From: Mesorhizobium sp. STM 4661
GTDB taxonomy: Bacteria > Pseudomonadota > Alphaproteobacteria > Rhizobiales > Rhizobiaceae
Direction of reading: 5' to 3'
Assembly: GCF_000359125.1 (NCBI RefSeq)
Contig: NZ_CAAF010000052.1
Coordinates: 30,234 to 94,233, forward strand
DNA: 64,000 bases
Shown: positions 52,817-61,049 of the stretch, piece by piece
How the letters are laid out: every line of letters begins with the position of its first letter
Numbering within the stretch: the first letter of the stretch is position 1
The notes under the pieces: model-generated
What the model was told of the DNA's origin: nothing
Databases searched by the model: none
Seen by the model: only the letters and a program-made list of their open reading frames with translations
Program-made: the position numbers and the translations under genes

Positions 52817-52916
52817 GGTAGTCAGTAGTCAGTAGTCAGTAGTCAGTAGTGAATCGCAACGCGTCATGGCACGCATCTCACTACTCACTACTCACTACTC
52901 ACTACTCACTACTCAT
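52817..52916 (+). repeat. Family C repeat 1: 7-base tandem units facing each other
   Basis: The left arm (about 52820-52850) is AGTCAGT repeated four to five times; the right arm (about 52878-52916) is CTCACTA repeated about five times. The complement of the right arm is AGTGAGT units, so the arms pair except for one position per unit. About 28 bases lie between them. Confidence 0.85.
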
Positions 52917-52970
52917 CACCACAAGCATGGCAAGGTGATCATCTTCCTTTGATCGGTGACCCGGTTCGTG

Positions 52971-52998
52971 AAAGGGCGGCTTCGGCCGCCCTTTTTGC
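52971..52998 (+). terminator. Rho-independent terminator
   Basis: aaagggcggc pairs with gccgcccttt around the stable tetraloop ttcg, followed by T residues. It would end + strand transcription from the 52634 gene, just before the BA14K gene. Confidence 0.88.
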
Positions 52999-53123
52999 TT
53001 GATGTGCCGGCGAAGCTGCCGCTCGAAAAATTTCAAGGAAGCTTCGAACCTTTTTCCTTGCCGAAACGACCGATGGTCAAGGGGCGGATGGATCGCCTCT
53101 CACAACGAAGCAAGGAGATCATC

Positions 53124-53423
53124 ATGCGCACTTTCATTTCCAGCCTTATCGCCACCTCCGTCGCGGCCGTCATGCTGGCCGGCACCATTCAGCCCTCGGC
53201 TGCCCATGGCAGTCATCACAGGAGGCACCTCGGCATCGGCATCGCCGCCGGCGTCGGCGGCTTCCTGCTCGGCACCGCGCTCGCCCAGCCGCGTACCGTC
53301 TATATCGAGGAAGAGGGCGGCTCCTGGCATGTCCGCCGCTGCCTCGATCGCTACCAGAGCTACGATCCCTACACCGACACCTATGTCGGCTACGACGGTA
53401 ATCGCCGCTATTGCCGGCTTTGA
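53124..53423 (+). CDS. BA14K family exported protein
   Basis: This 99-residue protein has a signal peptide (about 1-27, ending SAA), a glycine-rich hydrophobic stretch (LGIGIAAGVGGFLLG) and the BA14K-like C terminus RCLDRYQSYDPYTDTYVGYDGNRRYC. The prototype is the Brucella abortus 14-kDa immunoreactive protein with lectin-like activity; most rhizobial copies are uncharacterised. The ATG at 53124 has aaggag upstream; the longer frame from 52956 runs over the terminator and is rejected. Confidence 0.88.
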   Translation: MRTFISSLIATSVAAVMLAGTIQPSAAHGSHHRRHLGIGIAAGVGGFLLGTALAQPRTVYIEEEGGSWHVRRCLDRYQSYDPYTDTYVGYDGNRRYCRL

Positions 53424-53440
53424 GAGGCACCGTCGGTGAA

Positions 53441-53499
53441 GCTGCCGATCTCCCCCCTTGCGGGGGAGATGCCCGGCAGGGCAGAGGGGGGTGCTGTCC
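53441..53499 (-). repeat. Family B arm, inverted
   Basis: It contains atctccccccttgcggggg, then the TGCCC-ggca-GGGCA stem, then gaggggggtgctgtcc. It is paired with the forward arm at 53574, but the arms point outward here, the opposite arrangement to the units at 4120 and 58481. Confidence 0.75.
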
Positions 53500-53573
53500 C
53501 TCCGACCTGTCAACCAATCGCAGCCAAGCCCCTCAGGCTAATCCCAGCTTGGCTGCAAGTCGAAGTTGGCGAT

Positions 53574-53627
53574 CCTTCCCACCCCCCTCTGTCCTGCCGG
53601 ACATCTCCCCCGCAAGGGGGTGTTTGG
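53574..53627 (+). repeat. Family B arm, forward
   Basis: It contains acccccctctg, the stem TGTCC-tgcc-GGACA and ctcccccgcaagggggtg. A third module follows, ggctttcgcc near 53652, which resembles the core of the unit at 4120-4289 (ggctttcgc at about 4184). Confidence 0.75.
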
Positions 53628-53798
53628 ACTGGGGACATCGGGCGCTACGTCGGCTTTCGCCAGCCACCAACGCTGGAACGCAGGCGCAAGCGGCGCAAAG
53701 CTGAAGCGACTGTGTCCTATGGCGATCGGCCTTTGTCGGTGTACAGGGATTTCCCGACAGCTTAATCTGACGGCGAAGCCGGCAGAGGGGGAGAAGGC

Positions 53799-54155
53799 GT
53801 GGACGAGCAAGAACCCAAGGAAGAGTTGATCGAGACCCTTTTCCGCAACGGCACGGTCACCACCGTCGGCATCCTGCTGGCGTTTTCGCTGGGCTTCATC
53901 ACGCATTGGGCCGCCAACCCGATACCGTGGCAACTCCACCATCTGCTCGCCGTGGCGCCGATCCTGGTCGGCATCGCGCTGCAGATGCGGGCGCTGTCCG
54001 TGCTGCTCGGCACAAGTTCCCTGCGCCGGCGCGTCTACGAGCGCGCCAACCGTGTCTTCATGACCGGCCTCGTCCTGACCGCCTGCGGCGTCGGGCTCGC
54101 GATCCTGCTCGACGTCTTCGAAGTGTCGGCCAGGAGCGCGCTGCCTGGGGCTTAG
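53799..54155 (+). CDS. Small integral membrane protein
   Basis: The 118-residue protein has an acidic N terminus (MDEQEPKEELIETLF) and three hydrophobic helices: about 19-38 (GTVTTVGILLAFSLGFIT), 48-68 (LLAVAPILVGIALQM) and 88-108 (FMTGLVLTACGVGLAILL). The start is GTG at 53799 with ggagaagg upstream. It is a hypothetical protein of the rhizobial type; no domain is recognised. Confidence 0.75.
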   Translation: MDEQEPKEELIETLFRNGTVTTVGILLAFSLGFITHWAANPIPWQLHHLLAVAPILVGIALQMRALSVLLGTSSLRRRVYERANRVFMTGLVLTACGVGLAILLDVFEVSARSALPGA

Positions 54156-54191
54156 CCTCCAACATCGCGGCCCGGCCGTTCGTCGCTGCTG

Positions 54192-54677
54192 TCAGGCTGT
54201 GGCGGGCTCCGGCACGGCGTCCTGGCAGATGTCGCACCATTCGGCGCCGACCAGCCGGGCCATGCGCTCGACGCCGATCTTGACCGCCGCATTGGTTGCG
54301 CCGGCCGCTGGCACGACCTGATCGTAGGCGCGCAGCGAGACGTCGCAATAGACCGGCAGCGGCGAGGCGAGGCCGAAGGGGCAGACGCCGCCAACCGGAT
54401 GGCCAGTGATTTCGGCGACCTGCTCGGCATCGAGCATGCGCGGCTTGCCGCCCAATGCATCGCGCGATTTGCGGTTGTCGATGCGCGCGTCGCCGCGGGC
54501 GACGACCAGCATGACCCGGTCGCCGACGCGCAGGCAGATGGTCTTGGCGACCTGCCCCGGCTCGACGCCATGCACCTCGGCCGCGAGCGCCACGGTCGCC
54601 GAGCTTGTCGGCGTTTCGATCACCTCGATGTCGGGGGCATGTTCGGCGAAGAAGGCTTTGACGGATTGGAGGCTCAT
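54192..54677 (-). CDS. YbaK/EbsC-type aminoacyl-tRNA deacylase
   Basis: The 161-residue protein is a single YbaK/ProX domain. Such proteins clear mischarged tRNAs, for example Cys- or Ala-tRNA(Pro). Family features are the start LQSVKAFFAEHAPDIEVIE, the catalytic-type Lys in VAKTICLRVGD, and the strand GGVCPFGLASPLPVYCD, where the conserved G-G-x-x-P-x-G loop shapes the active site. It is cytoplasmic. The gene is separated from the IclR regulator by about 100 bases. Confidence 0.9.
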   Translation of the reverse strand: MSLQSVKAFFAEHAPDIEVIETPTSSATVALAAEVHGVEPGQVAKTICLRVGDRVMLVVARGDARIDNRKSRDALGGKPRMLDAEQVAEITGHPVGGVCPFGLASPLPVYCDVSLRAYDQVVPAAGATNAAVKIGVERMARLVGAEWCDICQDAVPEPATA

Positions 54678-54773
54678 GCGTCTTTCGGGCGTCGGCTTGC
54701 GGAAGATGGACGCAAACTTGGCCGTTGCCGGGCGGCTGTCAAGGCGAACGCGTGCTGTCTATGTCCGTGCCGC

Positions 54774-55637
54774 CTATGTCGAAGAGTGACCCCGTCCGTT
54801 GCCAAGGCCTTGCGAAGGCGGGGTCGACAGGCCGCCGATCATCCTGGTGATGTCGGCCGCGGCTTCACGCACCAGGGGGCCGATCTCGGCCAGCCGCTCC
54901 GGTGTGACGCGCACCGTCGGCCCCGAGACCGAAACGCCGCCGATCGGCTCGCCGAACTCGTTGAAGATGGCGGCGGCCACGCAGCGCATGCCCGGATGCC
55001 GCTCCTCGTCGTCGACCGACCAGCCGCGCAGCTTGATCCTCACCAAATCGTGGGCGAGCGCCGAGATGTCGGAAAGCGTGTTTTCGGTGAAGCGCTCCAG
55101 CCCGGCCTTGCGCAGGATGGCGGCGACACGTTCGGGGTCGAGATGCGCCAGCACCGCCTTGCCGATGCCGGACGCATGGAAGGAACTGCGCGTGCCCGGG
55201 CGGAAGAAGGCGCGGATTGCCTGATGCGTCTCGACCTGGCTGACGAAGACGACGCAATCGTCCTCGGCGACGCCAAGGTTGGCAGTCTCGCCGGTCTTCT
55301 CCATCAGGTCCTGCATGACGGCACGGGCGCGGTCGACCAGCTTGCGGCGGCGCAGGAACGCCGCGCCCATGCGGTAGGTCTCGACGCCGATCGACCAGAG
55401 CTGGTCGGTGCTGTCGAATTCGACCATGCCGTGGCTTTCCAGCGTCGTGAGCATGCGGTAGGCGGTGGAGGCGGCAAGACCGGAACTGGCGGCGATCTCG
55501 CTCAGCGAGAGGCCGCTGCCCTCGGCGACAATGGCAAGGATGCGCAGCGCCCGGTCGAGCGACTGCACCGAGGCGGCCTCGGCGGGGCCATTGAAGGAGC
55601 GCGGCCGGCCACGCTGACGTTTTTCGGTCGTTTCCAT
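54774..55637 (-). CDS. IclR family regulator of the glyoxylate carboligase operon
   Basis: The 287-residue protein has a winged helix-turn-helix (about 22-85, SLDRALRILAIVAEGSGLSLSEIAASSGLAASTAYRMLTTLE) and an IclR effector domain (about 95-270) with SGIGKAVLAHL, GWSVDDEERHPGMRCVAAAIF and a conserved Cys. It is divergent from gcl-hyi-glxR. In E. coli the same operon is repressed by AllR, an IclR-family protein that responds to glyoxylate and allantoin; the same role is inferred here. ATG at 55637 gives the family N terminus, which carries a basic tail TTEKRQRGRP. Confidence 0.9.
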   Translation of the reverse strand: METTEKRQRGRPRSFNGPAEAASVQSLDRALRILAIVAEGSGLSLSEIAASSGLAASTAYRMLTTLESHGMVEFDSTDQLWSIGVETYRMGAAFLRRRKLVDRARAVMQDLMEKTGETANLGVAEDDCVVFVSQVETHQAIRAFFRPGTRSSFHASGIGKAVLAHLDPERVAAILRKAGLERFTENTLSDISALAHDLVRIKLRGWSVDDEERHPGMRCVAAAIFNEFGEPIGGVSVSGPTVRVTPERLAEIGPLVREAAADITRMIGGLSTPPSQGLGNGRGHSST

Positions 55638-55673
55638 GGCGCCATTTGTCGCCAATTTCGCCAAACGGAGCAA

Positions 55674-55688
55674 TGAAAAAGTTTTTCA
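55674..55688 (+). promoter_or_regulatory. Candidate IclR operator, perfect 15-base palindrome
   Basis: TGAAAAA-g-TTTTTCA, 37 bases before the start of the IclR-type gene. It has the A/T-rich palindromic form seen in IclR/AllR-type operators. It suggests autoregulation. Confidence 0.6.
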
Positions 55689-55709
55689 CCAACCAGAGCA
55701 GCCTATATC

Positions 55710-55799
55710 TGAAAAACTGAAAATACAACAAAATCAGTGCATAGGTGTCGTTTTTTAAAAATGAAAAAATATTCTGAAAAAATTGAAAAATGATGAAAA
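55710..55799 (+). promoter_or_regulatory. AT-rich gcl promoter region with six TGAAAA motifs
   Basis: TGAAAA occurs at 55710, 55718, 55762, 55775, 55784 and 55794, with spacings near 8-13 bases in the clusters, ending about 42 bases before the gcl start. It repeats the half-site of the palindrome at 55674. It may be a cooperative regulator-binding array. Confidence 0.5.
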
Positions 55800-55841
55800 C
55801 GCTGCCATCCTTGGCCATCAACACATTTGCGGAGGCTTGCT

Positions 55842-57623
55842 ATGGCCAGGATGCGCGCTGTCGACGCTGCGGTTCTCGTTCTCGAAAAGGAAGGCATTTC
55901 CTGTGCCTTTGGTGTGCCGGGCGCGGCGATAAACCCGCTCTATTCCGCGCTGAAGGCGAGGGGCACCATCCGCCATATCCTGGCGCGCCATGTCGAGGCC
56001 GCTTCGCATATGGCCGAAGGCTATACCCGCGCCAAATCAGGCAATATCGGCCTCTGCATCGGCACCTCCGGCCCGGCCGGCACCGACATGATCACCGGGC
56101 TCTATTCGGCGGCGGCGGATTCGATTCCAATCCTGTGCATCACCGGCCAGGCGCCGCGGGCCAGGCTGAACAAGGAGGATTTCCAGGCCGTCGATATCGC
56201 CGCGATCGCCGCACCCGTCGCCAAATGGGCTGTTACCGTCATGGAGCCCTATCTGGTGCCGATGGCGCTGCAGAAGGCGTTTCACCTGATGCGCTCGTCG
56301 CGCCCGGGACCGGTGCTGATAGACCTACCCGTCGACGTGCAACTGGCCGAGATCGAGTTCGATATCGACGCCTATGAACCGCTGGCGCCGTTCAAGCCGG
56401 CGATGACGCGCGCCCAGGCCGAGAAGGCGCTGGCGATGCTCAATGCGTCCGAAAAGCCCCTGATCGTCGCCGGTGGCGGCATCATCAACGCCGATGCGTC
56501 CGACCTCCTGATCGAATTCGCCGAGATCACCGGCCTGCCGGTTATTCCGACGCTGATGGGCTGGGGCGCGATCCCCGACGACCACCGGCTGATGGCCGGC
56601 ATGTGCGGGTTGCAGACCTCGCACCGCTACGGCAATGCGACCATGCTCGAGGCCGACTTCGTCTTCGGCATCGGCAATCGTTGGGCCAATCGCCACACCG
56701 GGTCGGTCGATGTCTACACCAAGGGCAAAAAATTCATCCATGTCGACATCGAGCCTACGCAAATAGGCCGCGTTTTCGCGCCGGATCTCGGCGTCGTCTC
56801 GGATGCGGGTGCTGCGCTGAAGATGCTGCTTGACGTCGCCACCGAATGGAAGACGGCAGGAAAGCTGCGCGACTGGTCAGTTTGGGCCAGGGAATGCCAG
56901 CAGCGCAAGAAGACGATGAAGCGCAAGACGCATTTCGACCAGGTGCCGCTGAAGCCGCAGCGCGTCTATGAGGAGATGAACAAGGCGTTCGGCCGCGACA
57001 CCACCTATGTCACCACGATCGGCCTGTCGCAGATCGCCGGCGCGCAGTTCCTGCATGTCTACAAGCCGCGCAACTGGATCAATTGCGGACAGGCCGGCCC
57101 GCTCGGCTGGACGCTGCCGGCCGCACTCGGCGTGCGCGCCGCCGACCCGGACCGCACCATCGTGGCGCTGTCCGGCGACTATGATTTCCAGTTCATGATC
57201 GAGGAGCTGGCAGCCGGCGCGCAGCACAAATTGCCTTACATCCACGTCGTCGTGAACAATGCCTATCTCGGCCTGATCCGCCAGGCGCAGCGCGGTTTCT
57301 CGATGGATTTCGAGGTCAGCCTTGCCTTCGAGAACGTCAACCGGAAGGACGACCCCGAGGCCGGCTATGGCGTCGATCATGTCGCGGTCGCCGAGGCGAT
57401 GGGCTGCAAGGCCATCAGGGTGAAGAAGCCGGATGAGTTCGCCTCGGCTTTCAAGGAGGCGCAACGGCTGATGAAGGAACATCAGGTTCCGGTCGTGCTC
57501 GAATTCATCCTCGAACGCGTCACCAACATTTCGATGGGCACGGAAATCGACAAGATCACCGAGTTCGAGGAGCTTGCCGAGAGCCACGAGGATGCGCCGA
57601 CGGCGATCGTGATGTTGGATTAA
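55842..57623 (+). CDS. gcl: Glyoxylate carboligase (tartronate-semialdehyde synthase)
   Basis: Gcl joins two glyoxylate molecules to give tartronate semialdehyde and CO2, using thiamine diphosphate (and FAD as a structural cofactor). The 593 residues show the ThDP-enzyme layout: an N-terminal PYR domain ([19 protein letters not shown]; Gcl is known to have Val in place of the catalytic Glu at this point), a central FAD-type domain ([16 protein letters not shown]), and a C-terminal PP domain with [36 protein letters not shown] at 55842 has ggagg upstream. It is first in gcl-hyi-glxR. Confidence 0.96.
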   Translation: MARMRAVDAAVLVLEKEGISCAFGVPGAAINPLYSALKARGTIRHILARHVEAASHMAEGYTRAKSGNIGLCIGTSGPAGTDMITGLYSAAADSIPILCITGQAPRARLNKEDFQAVDIAAIAAPVAKWAVTVMEPYLVPMALQKAFHLMRSSRPGPVLIDLPVDVQLAEIEFDIDAYEPLAPFKPAMTRAQAEKALAMLNASEKPLIVAGGGIINADASDLLIEFAEITGLPVIPTLMGWGAIPDDHRLMAGMCGLQTSHRYGNATMLEADFVFGIGNRWANRHTGSVDVYTKGKKFIHVDIEPTQIGRVFAPDLGVVSDAGAALKMLLDVATEWKTAGKLRDWSVWARECQQRKKTMKRKTHFDQVPLKPQRVYEEMNKAFGRDTTYVTTIGLSQIAGAQFLHVYKPRNWINCGQAGPLGWTLPAALGVRAADPDRTIVALSGDYDFQFMIEELAAGAQHKLPYIHVVVNNAYLGLIRQAQRGFSMDFEVSLAFENVNRKDDPEAGYGVDHVAVAEAMGCKAIRVKKPDEFASAFKEAQRLMKEHQVPVVLEFILERVTNISMGTEIDKITEFEELAESHEDAPTAIVMLD

Positions 57624-57648
57624 GATCTGCGGAGAGAAGGAGAAAAGA

Positions 57649-58446
57649 ATGCCGCGTTTTTCAGCCAATCTTTCGATGCTCTTTGGCGAGCATGACTTCC
57701 TCGATCGCTTCGACGCCGCCGCCCGCGCCGGCTTCAAGGGCATCGAATATATCGGCCCCTATGACCATGCGCCCGAGGTCGTTGCCGCCAGGCTGAAGAA
57801 GAACGGCCTGACGCAGGTGTTGTTCAACCTGCCGGCCGGCGACTGGGCAAATGGCGAGCGCGGCATCGCCGTGCTGCCGGACCGCGTGCCGGAATTCCGG
57901 CAAGGCGTCGCCAAGGCGATCACTTACGCGCATGCGCTGGGCTGCGAGCAAGTCAACTGCCTCGCCGGCATCGCGCCGCAAGGGGTTGACCCTGCAGTGC
58001 TGGAAAATGTCCTGGCCGGTAACCTGGCCTTCGCGGCCGAGAAGCTGGAGCAGGCCGGCATCAGGCTTCTGATCGAGCCGATCAACACGCGCGACATTCC
58101 GGGCTTTTTTCTCAACTACTCGGACCAGGCGCTGGCGCTGATCGACCGCATCGGCTCGAAGAACCTGTTCCTGCAATACGACATCTACCACATGCAGATC
58201 ATGGAGGGGGATCTCGCCCGTACCATCGAGGCAAATCTCGGCCGCATCGCCCATATCCAGCTTGCGGACAATCCCGGCCGTCATGAGCCGGGGACGGGCG
58301 AGATCAACTATCCCTTCCTCCACGAACATATCGATCGCATCGGCTATTCCGGCTGGGTGGGGGCCGAATACAAGCCCAAGGCCGGGACCGAAGCCGGGCT
58401 CGGCTGGTTCAAGGAATTGGCCGGGCAGGGGAGTGCGGCGGCTTAG
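57649..58446 (+). CDS. hyi: Hydroxypyruvate isomerase
   Basis: Hyi interconverts hydroxypyruvate and tartronate semialdehyde. It is a TIM-barrel of the xylose-isomerase-like family, 265 residues, with AGFKGIEYIGPYDH, INCLAGI-type QVNCLAGIAP, LLIEPINTRDIPGFFL (a metal-binding Glu), QYDIYHMQIMEGDL (Asp/His) and GEINYPFL. The ATG has aaggagaa upstream. It begins 25 bases after gcl. Confidence 0.95.
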   Translation: MPRFSANLSMLFGEHDFLDRFDAAARAGFKGIEYIGPYDHAPEVVAARLKKNGLTQVLFNLPAGDWANGERGIAVLPDRVPEFRQGVAKAITYAHALGCEQVNCLAGIAPQGVDPAVLENVLAGNLAFAAEKLEQAGIRLLIEPINTRDIPGFFLNYSDQALALIDRIGSKNLFLQYDIYHMQIMEGDLARTIEANLGRIAHIQLADNPGRHEPGTGEINYPFLHEHIDRIGYSGWVGAEYKPKAGTEAGLGWFKELAGQGSAAA

Positions 58447-58480
58447 CTGCCTAATTGCTAAGGACTATTGAGGTCGCGCT

Positions 58481-58652
58481 CCTTCGCGCCCCCCTCTGGC
58501 CTGCCGGCCATCTCCCCCACGGGTGGGGAGATTGGATGTCACCGCCGCTTTCGCCAATTTTCGAGGACGGGAAAGTTACGAGCCGGTGCCGAAACTGCCG
58601 ATCTCCCTCCTTGTGGGGGAGATGGCCGGCAGGCCAGAGGGGGGCGCGAAGG
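58481..58652 (+). repeat. Family B unit of 172 bases with perfect 40-base inverted ends (MITE-like)
   Basis: The left end (58481-58520, ccttcgcgcccccctctggc...) and the right end (58613-58652) are exact reverse complements over 40 bases; the 92-base core codes for nothing clear. Each end also contains the stem TGGCC-tgcc-GGCCA. It lies between hyi and glxR inside one operon. Confidence 0.88.
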
Positions 58653-58682
58653 AACGCGGCCTAACAACGAACGGAGAACCAC

Positions 58683-59570
58683 ATGGAAACCATCGGCTTC
58701 ATCGGCCTCGGCATCATGGGCGCGCCGATGGCGGGGCATTTGCTGGATGCTGGCTACAAGGTTGTAGCCAGCGACCATCGCTCGAAGCCGCCTGCCGATC
58801 TCATCGCCAAGGGCTTGAAGACCGTCGCCGGCCACGATGCCGTGGCCAAAGCTGCCGACATCATCATCACCATGGTGCCCGACACGCCGCAGGTGGCTGA
58901 AGTGCTGTTTGGCGACAAGGGCGTCGCGCCCGGGTTGGCCAAGGGCAGACTGGTCATCGACATGAGTTCGATCTCGCCGATCGCGACCAAGGAATTCGCC
59001 AAGAAGATCAACGATCTCGGCTGCGACTATCTCGATGCGCCGGTCTCGGGCGGCGAGGTCGGCGCCAAGGCGGCGTCGCTGACCATCATGGTCGGCGGCG
59101 CGGAAAAGGCTTTCGAACGCGCGAGGCCCGTCTTCGAAAAGATGGGCAAGAACATCACCCTGGTCGGGCCGAATGGCGTCGGCCAGACCACCAAGGTTGC
59201 CAATCAGATCGTCGTCGCGCTGACCATTGAAGCCGTCGCCGAAGCGCTTGTCTTTGCGTCAAAAGCCGGTGCTGACCCGGCCAAGGTGCGTCAGGCGCTG
59301 ATGGGCGGCCTCGCAGCCTCGCGCATCCTCGAAGTGCATGGCGAGCGCATGGTCAAGCGCACCTTCGCGCCGGGCTTCCGCATCGAACTGCACCAGAAGG
59401 ATCTTAACCTTGCGCTGGAAGGGGCAAGGGCGCTTGGCGTAGCACTACCCAACACCTCGACGACGCAGCAATTGTTCAATTCCTGCGCCGCCAATGGCGG
59501 CGCCAAGGAGGATCACTCGGCGCTGGTTCGAGCGCTGGAGCGGATGGCGGGGCATGGGTTAGGGCAGTAG
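58683..59570 (+). CDS. glxR: 2-Hydroxy-3-oxopropionate (tartronate semialdehyde) reductase
   Basis: GlxR reduces tartronate semialdehyde to glycerate with NAD(P)H. The 295 residues are a beta-hydroxyacid dehydrogenase: the dinucleotide motif GFIGLGIMGAPMAGHLL, the substrate motif DAPVSGGEVGAK, and the catalytic Lys in TTKVANQIVVA (about 170). The ATG has ggag upstream. It ends HGLGQ-stop, with the last codons in the first unit of a GGGCAGTA tandem repeat. It completes gcl-hyi-glxR; no glycerate kinase gene is present beside it. Confidence 0.95.
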   Translation: METIGFIGLGIMGAPMAGHLLDAGYKVVASDHRSKPPADLIAKGLKTVAGHDAVAKAADIIITMVPDTPQVAEVLFGDKGVAPGLAKGRLVIDMSSISPIATKEFAKKINDLGCDYLDAPVSGGEVGAKAASLTIMVGGAEKAFERARPVFEKMGKNITLVGPNGVGQTTKVANQIVVALTIEAVAEALVFASKAGADPAKVRQALMGGLAASRILEVHGERMVKRTFAPGFRIELHQKDLNLALEGARALGVALPNTSTTQQLFNSCAANGGAKEDHSALVRALERMAGHGLGQ

Positions 59571-59660
59571 GGCAGTAGGGCAGTAGGGCAGTAGGGCAGT
59601 AGGGTGGATCCACTCCGAGCGAAACATACTGCCTTATTGCCCTATTCCCTTACTGCCCTA
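59562..59660 (+). repeat. Family C repeat 2: GGGCAGTA tandem units and inverted units between convergent genes
   Basis: The left arm is five GGGCAGTA units (59562-59604); the right arm (about 59627-59660) is the degenerate inverted form (tactgcc, ttattgccct, ttactgccct). The left arm contains the glxR stop codon and the right arm the rlmB stop codon. Confidence 0.88.
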
Positions 59661-60495
59661 AGAATTTCCTCGCCGCATAAAGGCTCACCGCCGCCGCATT
59701 CGACACGTTGAGCGAGCGGATGGCGCCGGGCATGTCGAGCCGGGCCAGCGTCGTCACCGTTTCGCGCGTCTTCTGACGCAGGCCCTTGCCTTCGGCGCCG
59801 AGCACCAGCGCGATCTTGTAGCCAGAAAAGCACTTTTCGAGCTCCGCCGGTCCGTCCGAATCGAGGCCGATGGTCTGGAAGCCGGCTTCGTGAAGCTGGC
59901 CAAGCGCATCGGCGAGGTTCTTCACCTCGATCTGGTCGATATGCTCCAGCGCGCCGGAGGCCGATTTTGCCAGCACGCCGGATTCTTGCGGGCTGTGGCG
60001 CGCCGTGGTGATCAGCGCGCCGGCGCCGAAGGCGACCGCCGAGCGCAGGATCGCGCCGACATTGTGCGGATCGGTGACCTGGTCGAGCACCAGCACCAGC
60101 GTTGCCTCGCCGAGCGCATCGAGGCGCTTCGGCTTCAGCGGCTCGGCCTCGACCAGCACGCCCTGATGCACTGCATCCGAGCCGGTGATCCTGTCGATCT
60201 CCCTGGGCTCGACCAACTCGGCCTTGAAGGGCAAGGCAGCAAGGTCGGCGATCGCCAGCCGCTCGGCCGCGTTGCGCGTCACCAGCATCTTCCTGATCTT
60301 ACGGCGCGGATTGTCGAGCGCTGCCCGCACCGTATGCAGGCCGTAAAGCCGCACCAGCCCGTCGGCCGCGTTCTCGCCCGGCGGTACAGGCTGGCGAGGC
60401 TTGAATGCCGGCGCGCCGCCGCTTTTCTCGTCGCGAAAGGCGCGGCGCAGCTTGGCGTAGTGAGTGTCTTTCGGGGTGTTGGAATTGTTGCTCAT
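59650..60495 (-). CDS. rlmB: 23S rRNA (guanosine-2'-O-)-methyltransferase RlmB
   Basis: RlmB methylates the 2'-O of G2251 in the peptidyl-transferase loop of 23S rRNA. The 281-residue protein has the N-terminal RNA-binding domain (about 45-115, LYGLHTVRAALDNPRRKIRKMLVTRNA) and a SPOUT knot (about 130-275) with the three motifs LVLDQVTDPHNVGAILRSA, ALVLGAEGKGLR and IRSLNVSNAAAVSLYAAR. It ends KFLGQ-stop, inside the inverted part of a GGGCAGTA repeat. The gene is convergent with glxR. Confidence 0.93.
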   Translation of the reverse strand: MSNNSNTPKDTHYAKLRRAFRDEKSGGAPAFKPRQPVPPGENAADGLVRLYGLHTVRAALDNPRRKIRKMLVTRNAAERLAIADLAALPFKAELVEPREIDRITGSDAVHQGVLVEAEPLKPKRLDALGEATLVLVLDQVTDPHNVGAILRSAVAFGAGALITTARHSPQESGVLAKSASGALEHIDQIEVKNLADALGQLHEAGFQTIGLDSDGPAELEKCFSGYKIALVLGAEGKGLRQKTRETVTTLARLDMPGAIRSLNVSNAAAVSLYAARKFLGQ

Positions 60496-60693
60496 GGCCG
60501 GCTTCTATAGCCGTCTCCTCCGGCCAAGGATATGCCCTGTCGCCGCAGCCGGCGAACAACATCGAAAAACCCTGGCTGCGCGGTTGACACCCAATGGGCT
60601 TGCCGCCATAAGGCGCTTCGCTGGTTTCGGAGAAGACACAACTCGGGTCCGAATTGGCTCGAATGCCTCGTTGCATGGCTCCGGCGGCAGACT

Positions 60694-60778
60694 GGAGAGG
60701 TGCCCGAGTGGTTAAAGGGGACGGACTGTAAATCCGTTAGCTTAGCTTACGTTGGTTCGAATCCAACCCTCTCCACCA
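60694..60778 (+). tRNA. tRNA-Tyr (anticodon GTA)
   Basis: The acceptor stem GGAGAGG pairs with CCTCTCC, with encoded CCA. The anticodon loop is CTGTAAA and there is a long variable arm (gttagcttagcttac), as expected for a class II tRNA-Tyr. The length is 85 bases. Confidence 0.96.
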
Positions 60779-60867
60779 CTGCCGGCCCGGAAGCCCTGAA
60801 ACGTGAAAAGCATCGGACCGAAAGTGCATGGCGCTTTTCGGGTGAATCCGGTACTTCAGTACAAGGC

Positions 60868-60941
60868 GCGGGTATAGCTCAGTGGTAGAGCAGCAGCCTT
60901 CCAAGCTGAATATGCGGGTTCGATTCCCGCTACCCGCTCCA
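60868..60941 (+). tRNA. tRNA-Gly (anticodon TCC)
   Basis: The acceptor stem GCGGGTA pairs with TACCCGC, then the discriminator T and encoded CCA. The D-arm is GCTC-AGTGGTA-GAGC, the anticodon loop CTTCCAA, and the T-arm GCGGGTTCGATTCCCGC. It follows tRNA-Tyr by 89 bases and is probably cotranscribed. Confidence 0.96.
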
Positions 60942-60960
60942 AATTCCCATTGCAAAATCG

Positions 60961-61030
60961 GGGAATAGGGCAGTAGGGCAGTATGTGGTCGCGAGCCTCG
61001 TTCTACATATTGCCCTACTGCCCTATTCCC
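60961..61030 (+). repeat. Family C repeat 3: long near-perfect hairpin of GGGCAGTA-type units
   Basis: gggaatagggcagtagggca (60961-60980 and on) pairs with tgccctactgccctattccc (61011-61030) with a single mismatch over 26 bases; the loop is about 18 bases. It lies between tRNA-Gly and the yidB-type gene stop. Confidence 0.9.
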
Positions 61031-61049
61031 CTACTCCCTTGAAGGCGCT

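Larger units (their letters stand above)
53424..53798. other. 375-base intergenic region with two family B arms
   Basis: Apart from the repeat arms at 53441-53499 and 53574-53627, the region contains an inner palindrome-like agccaag/cttggct (about 53522-53557) and an upstream region for the next gene. No gene is supported. Confidence 0.6.

Noticed and set aside
52817..52916. Regular short repeats as a possible CRISPR array
   Set aside because: Units are 7 bases with no spacers; the same holds for the octamer arrays at 59562 and 60961. No cas genes are present.
58481..58652. Possible insertion sequence with terminal inverted repeats
   Set aside because: At 172 bases it has no room for a transposase and no target duplication was seen; it is listed as a MITE-like repeat.
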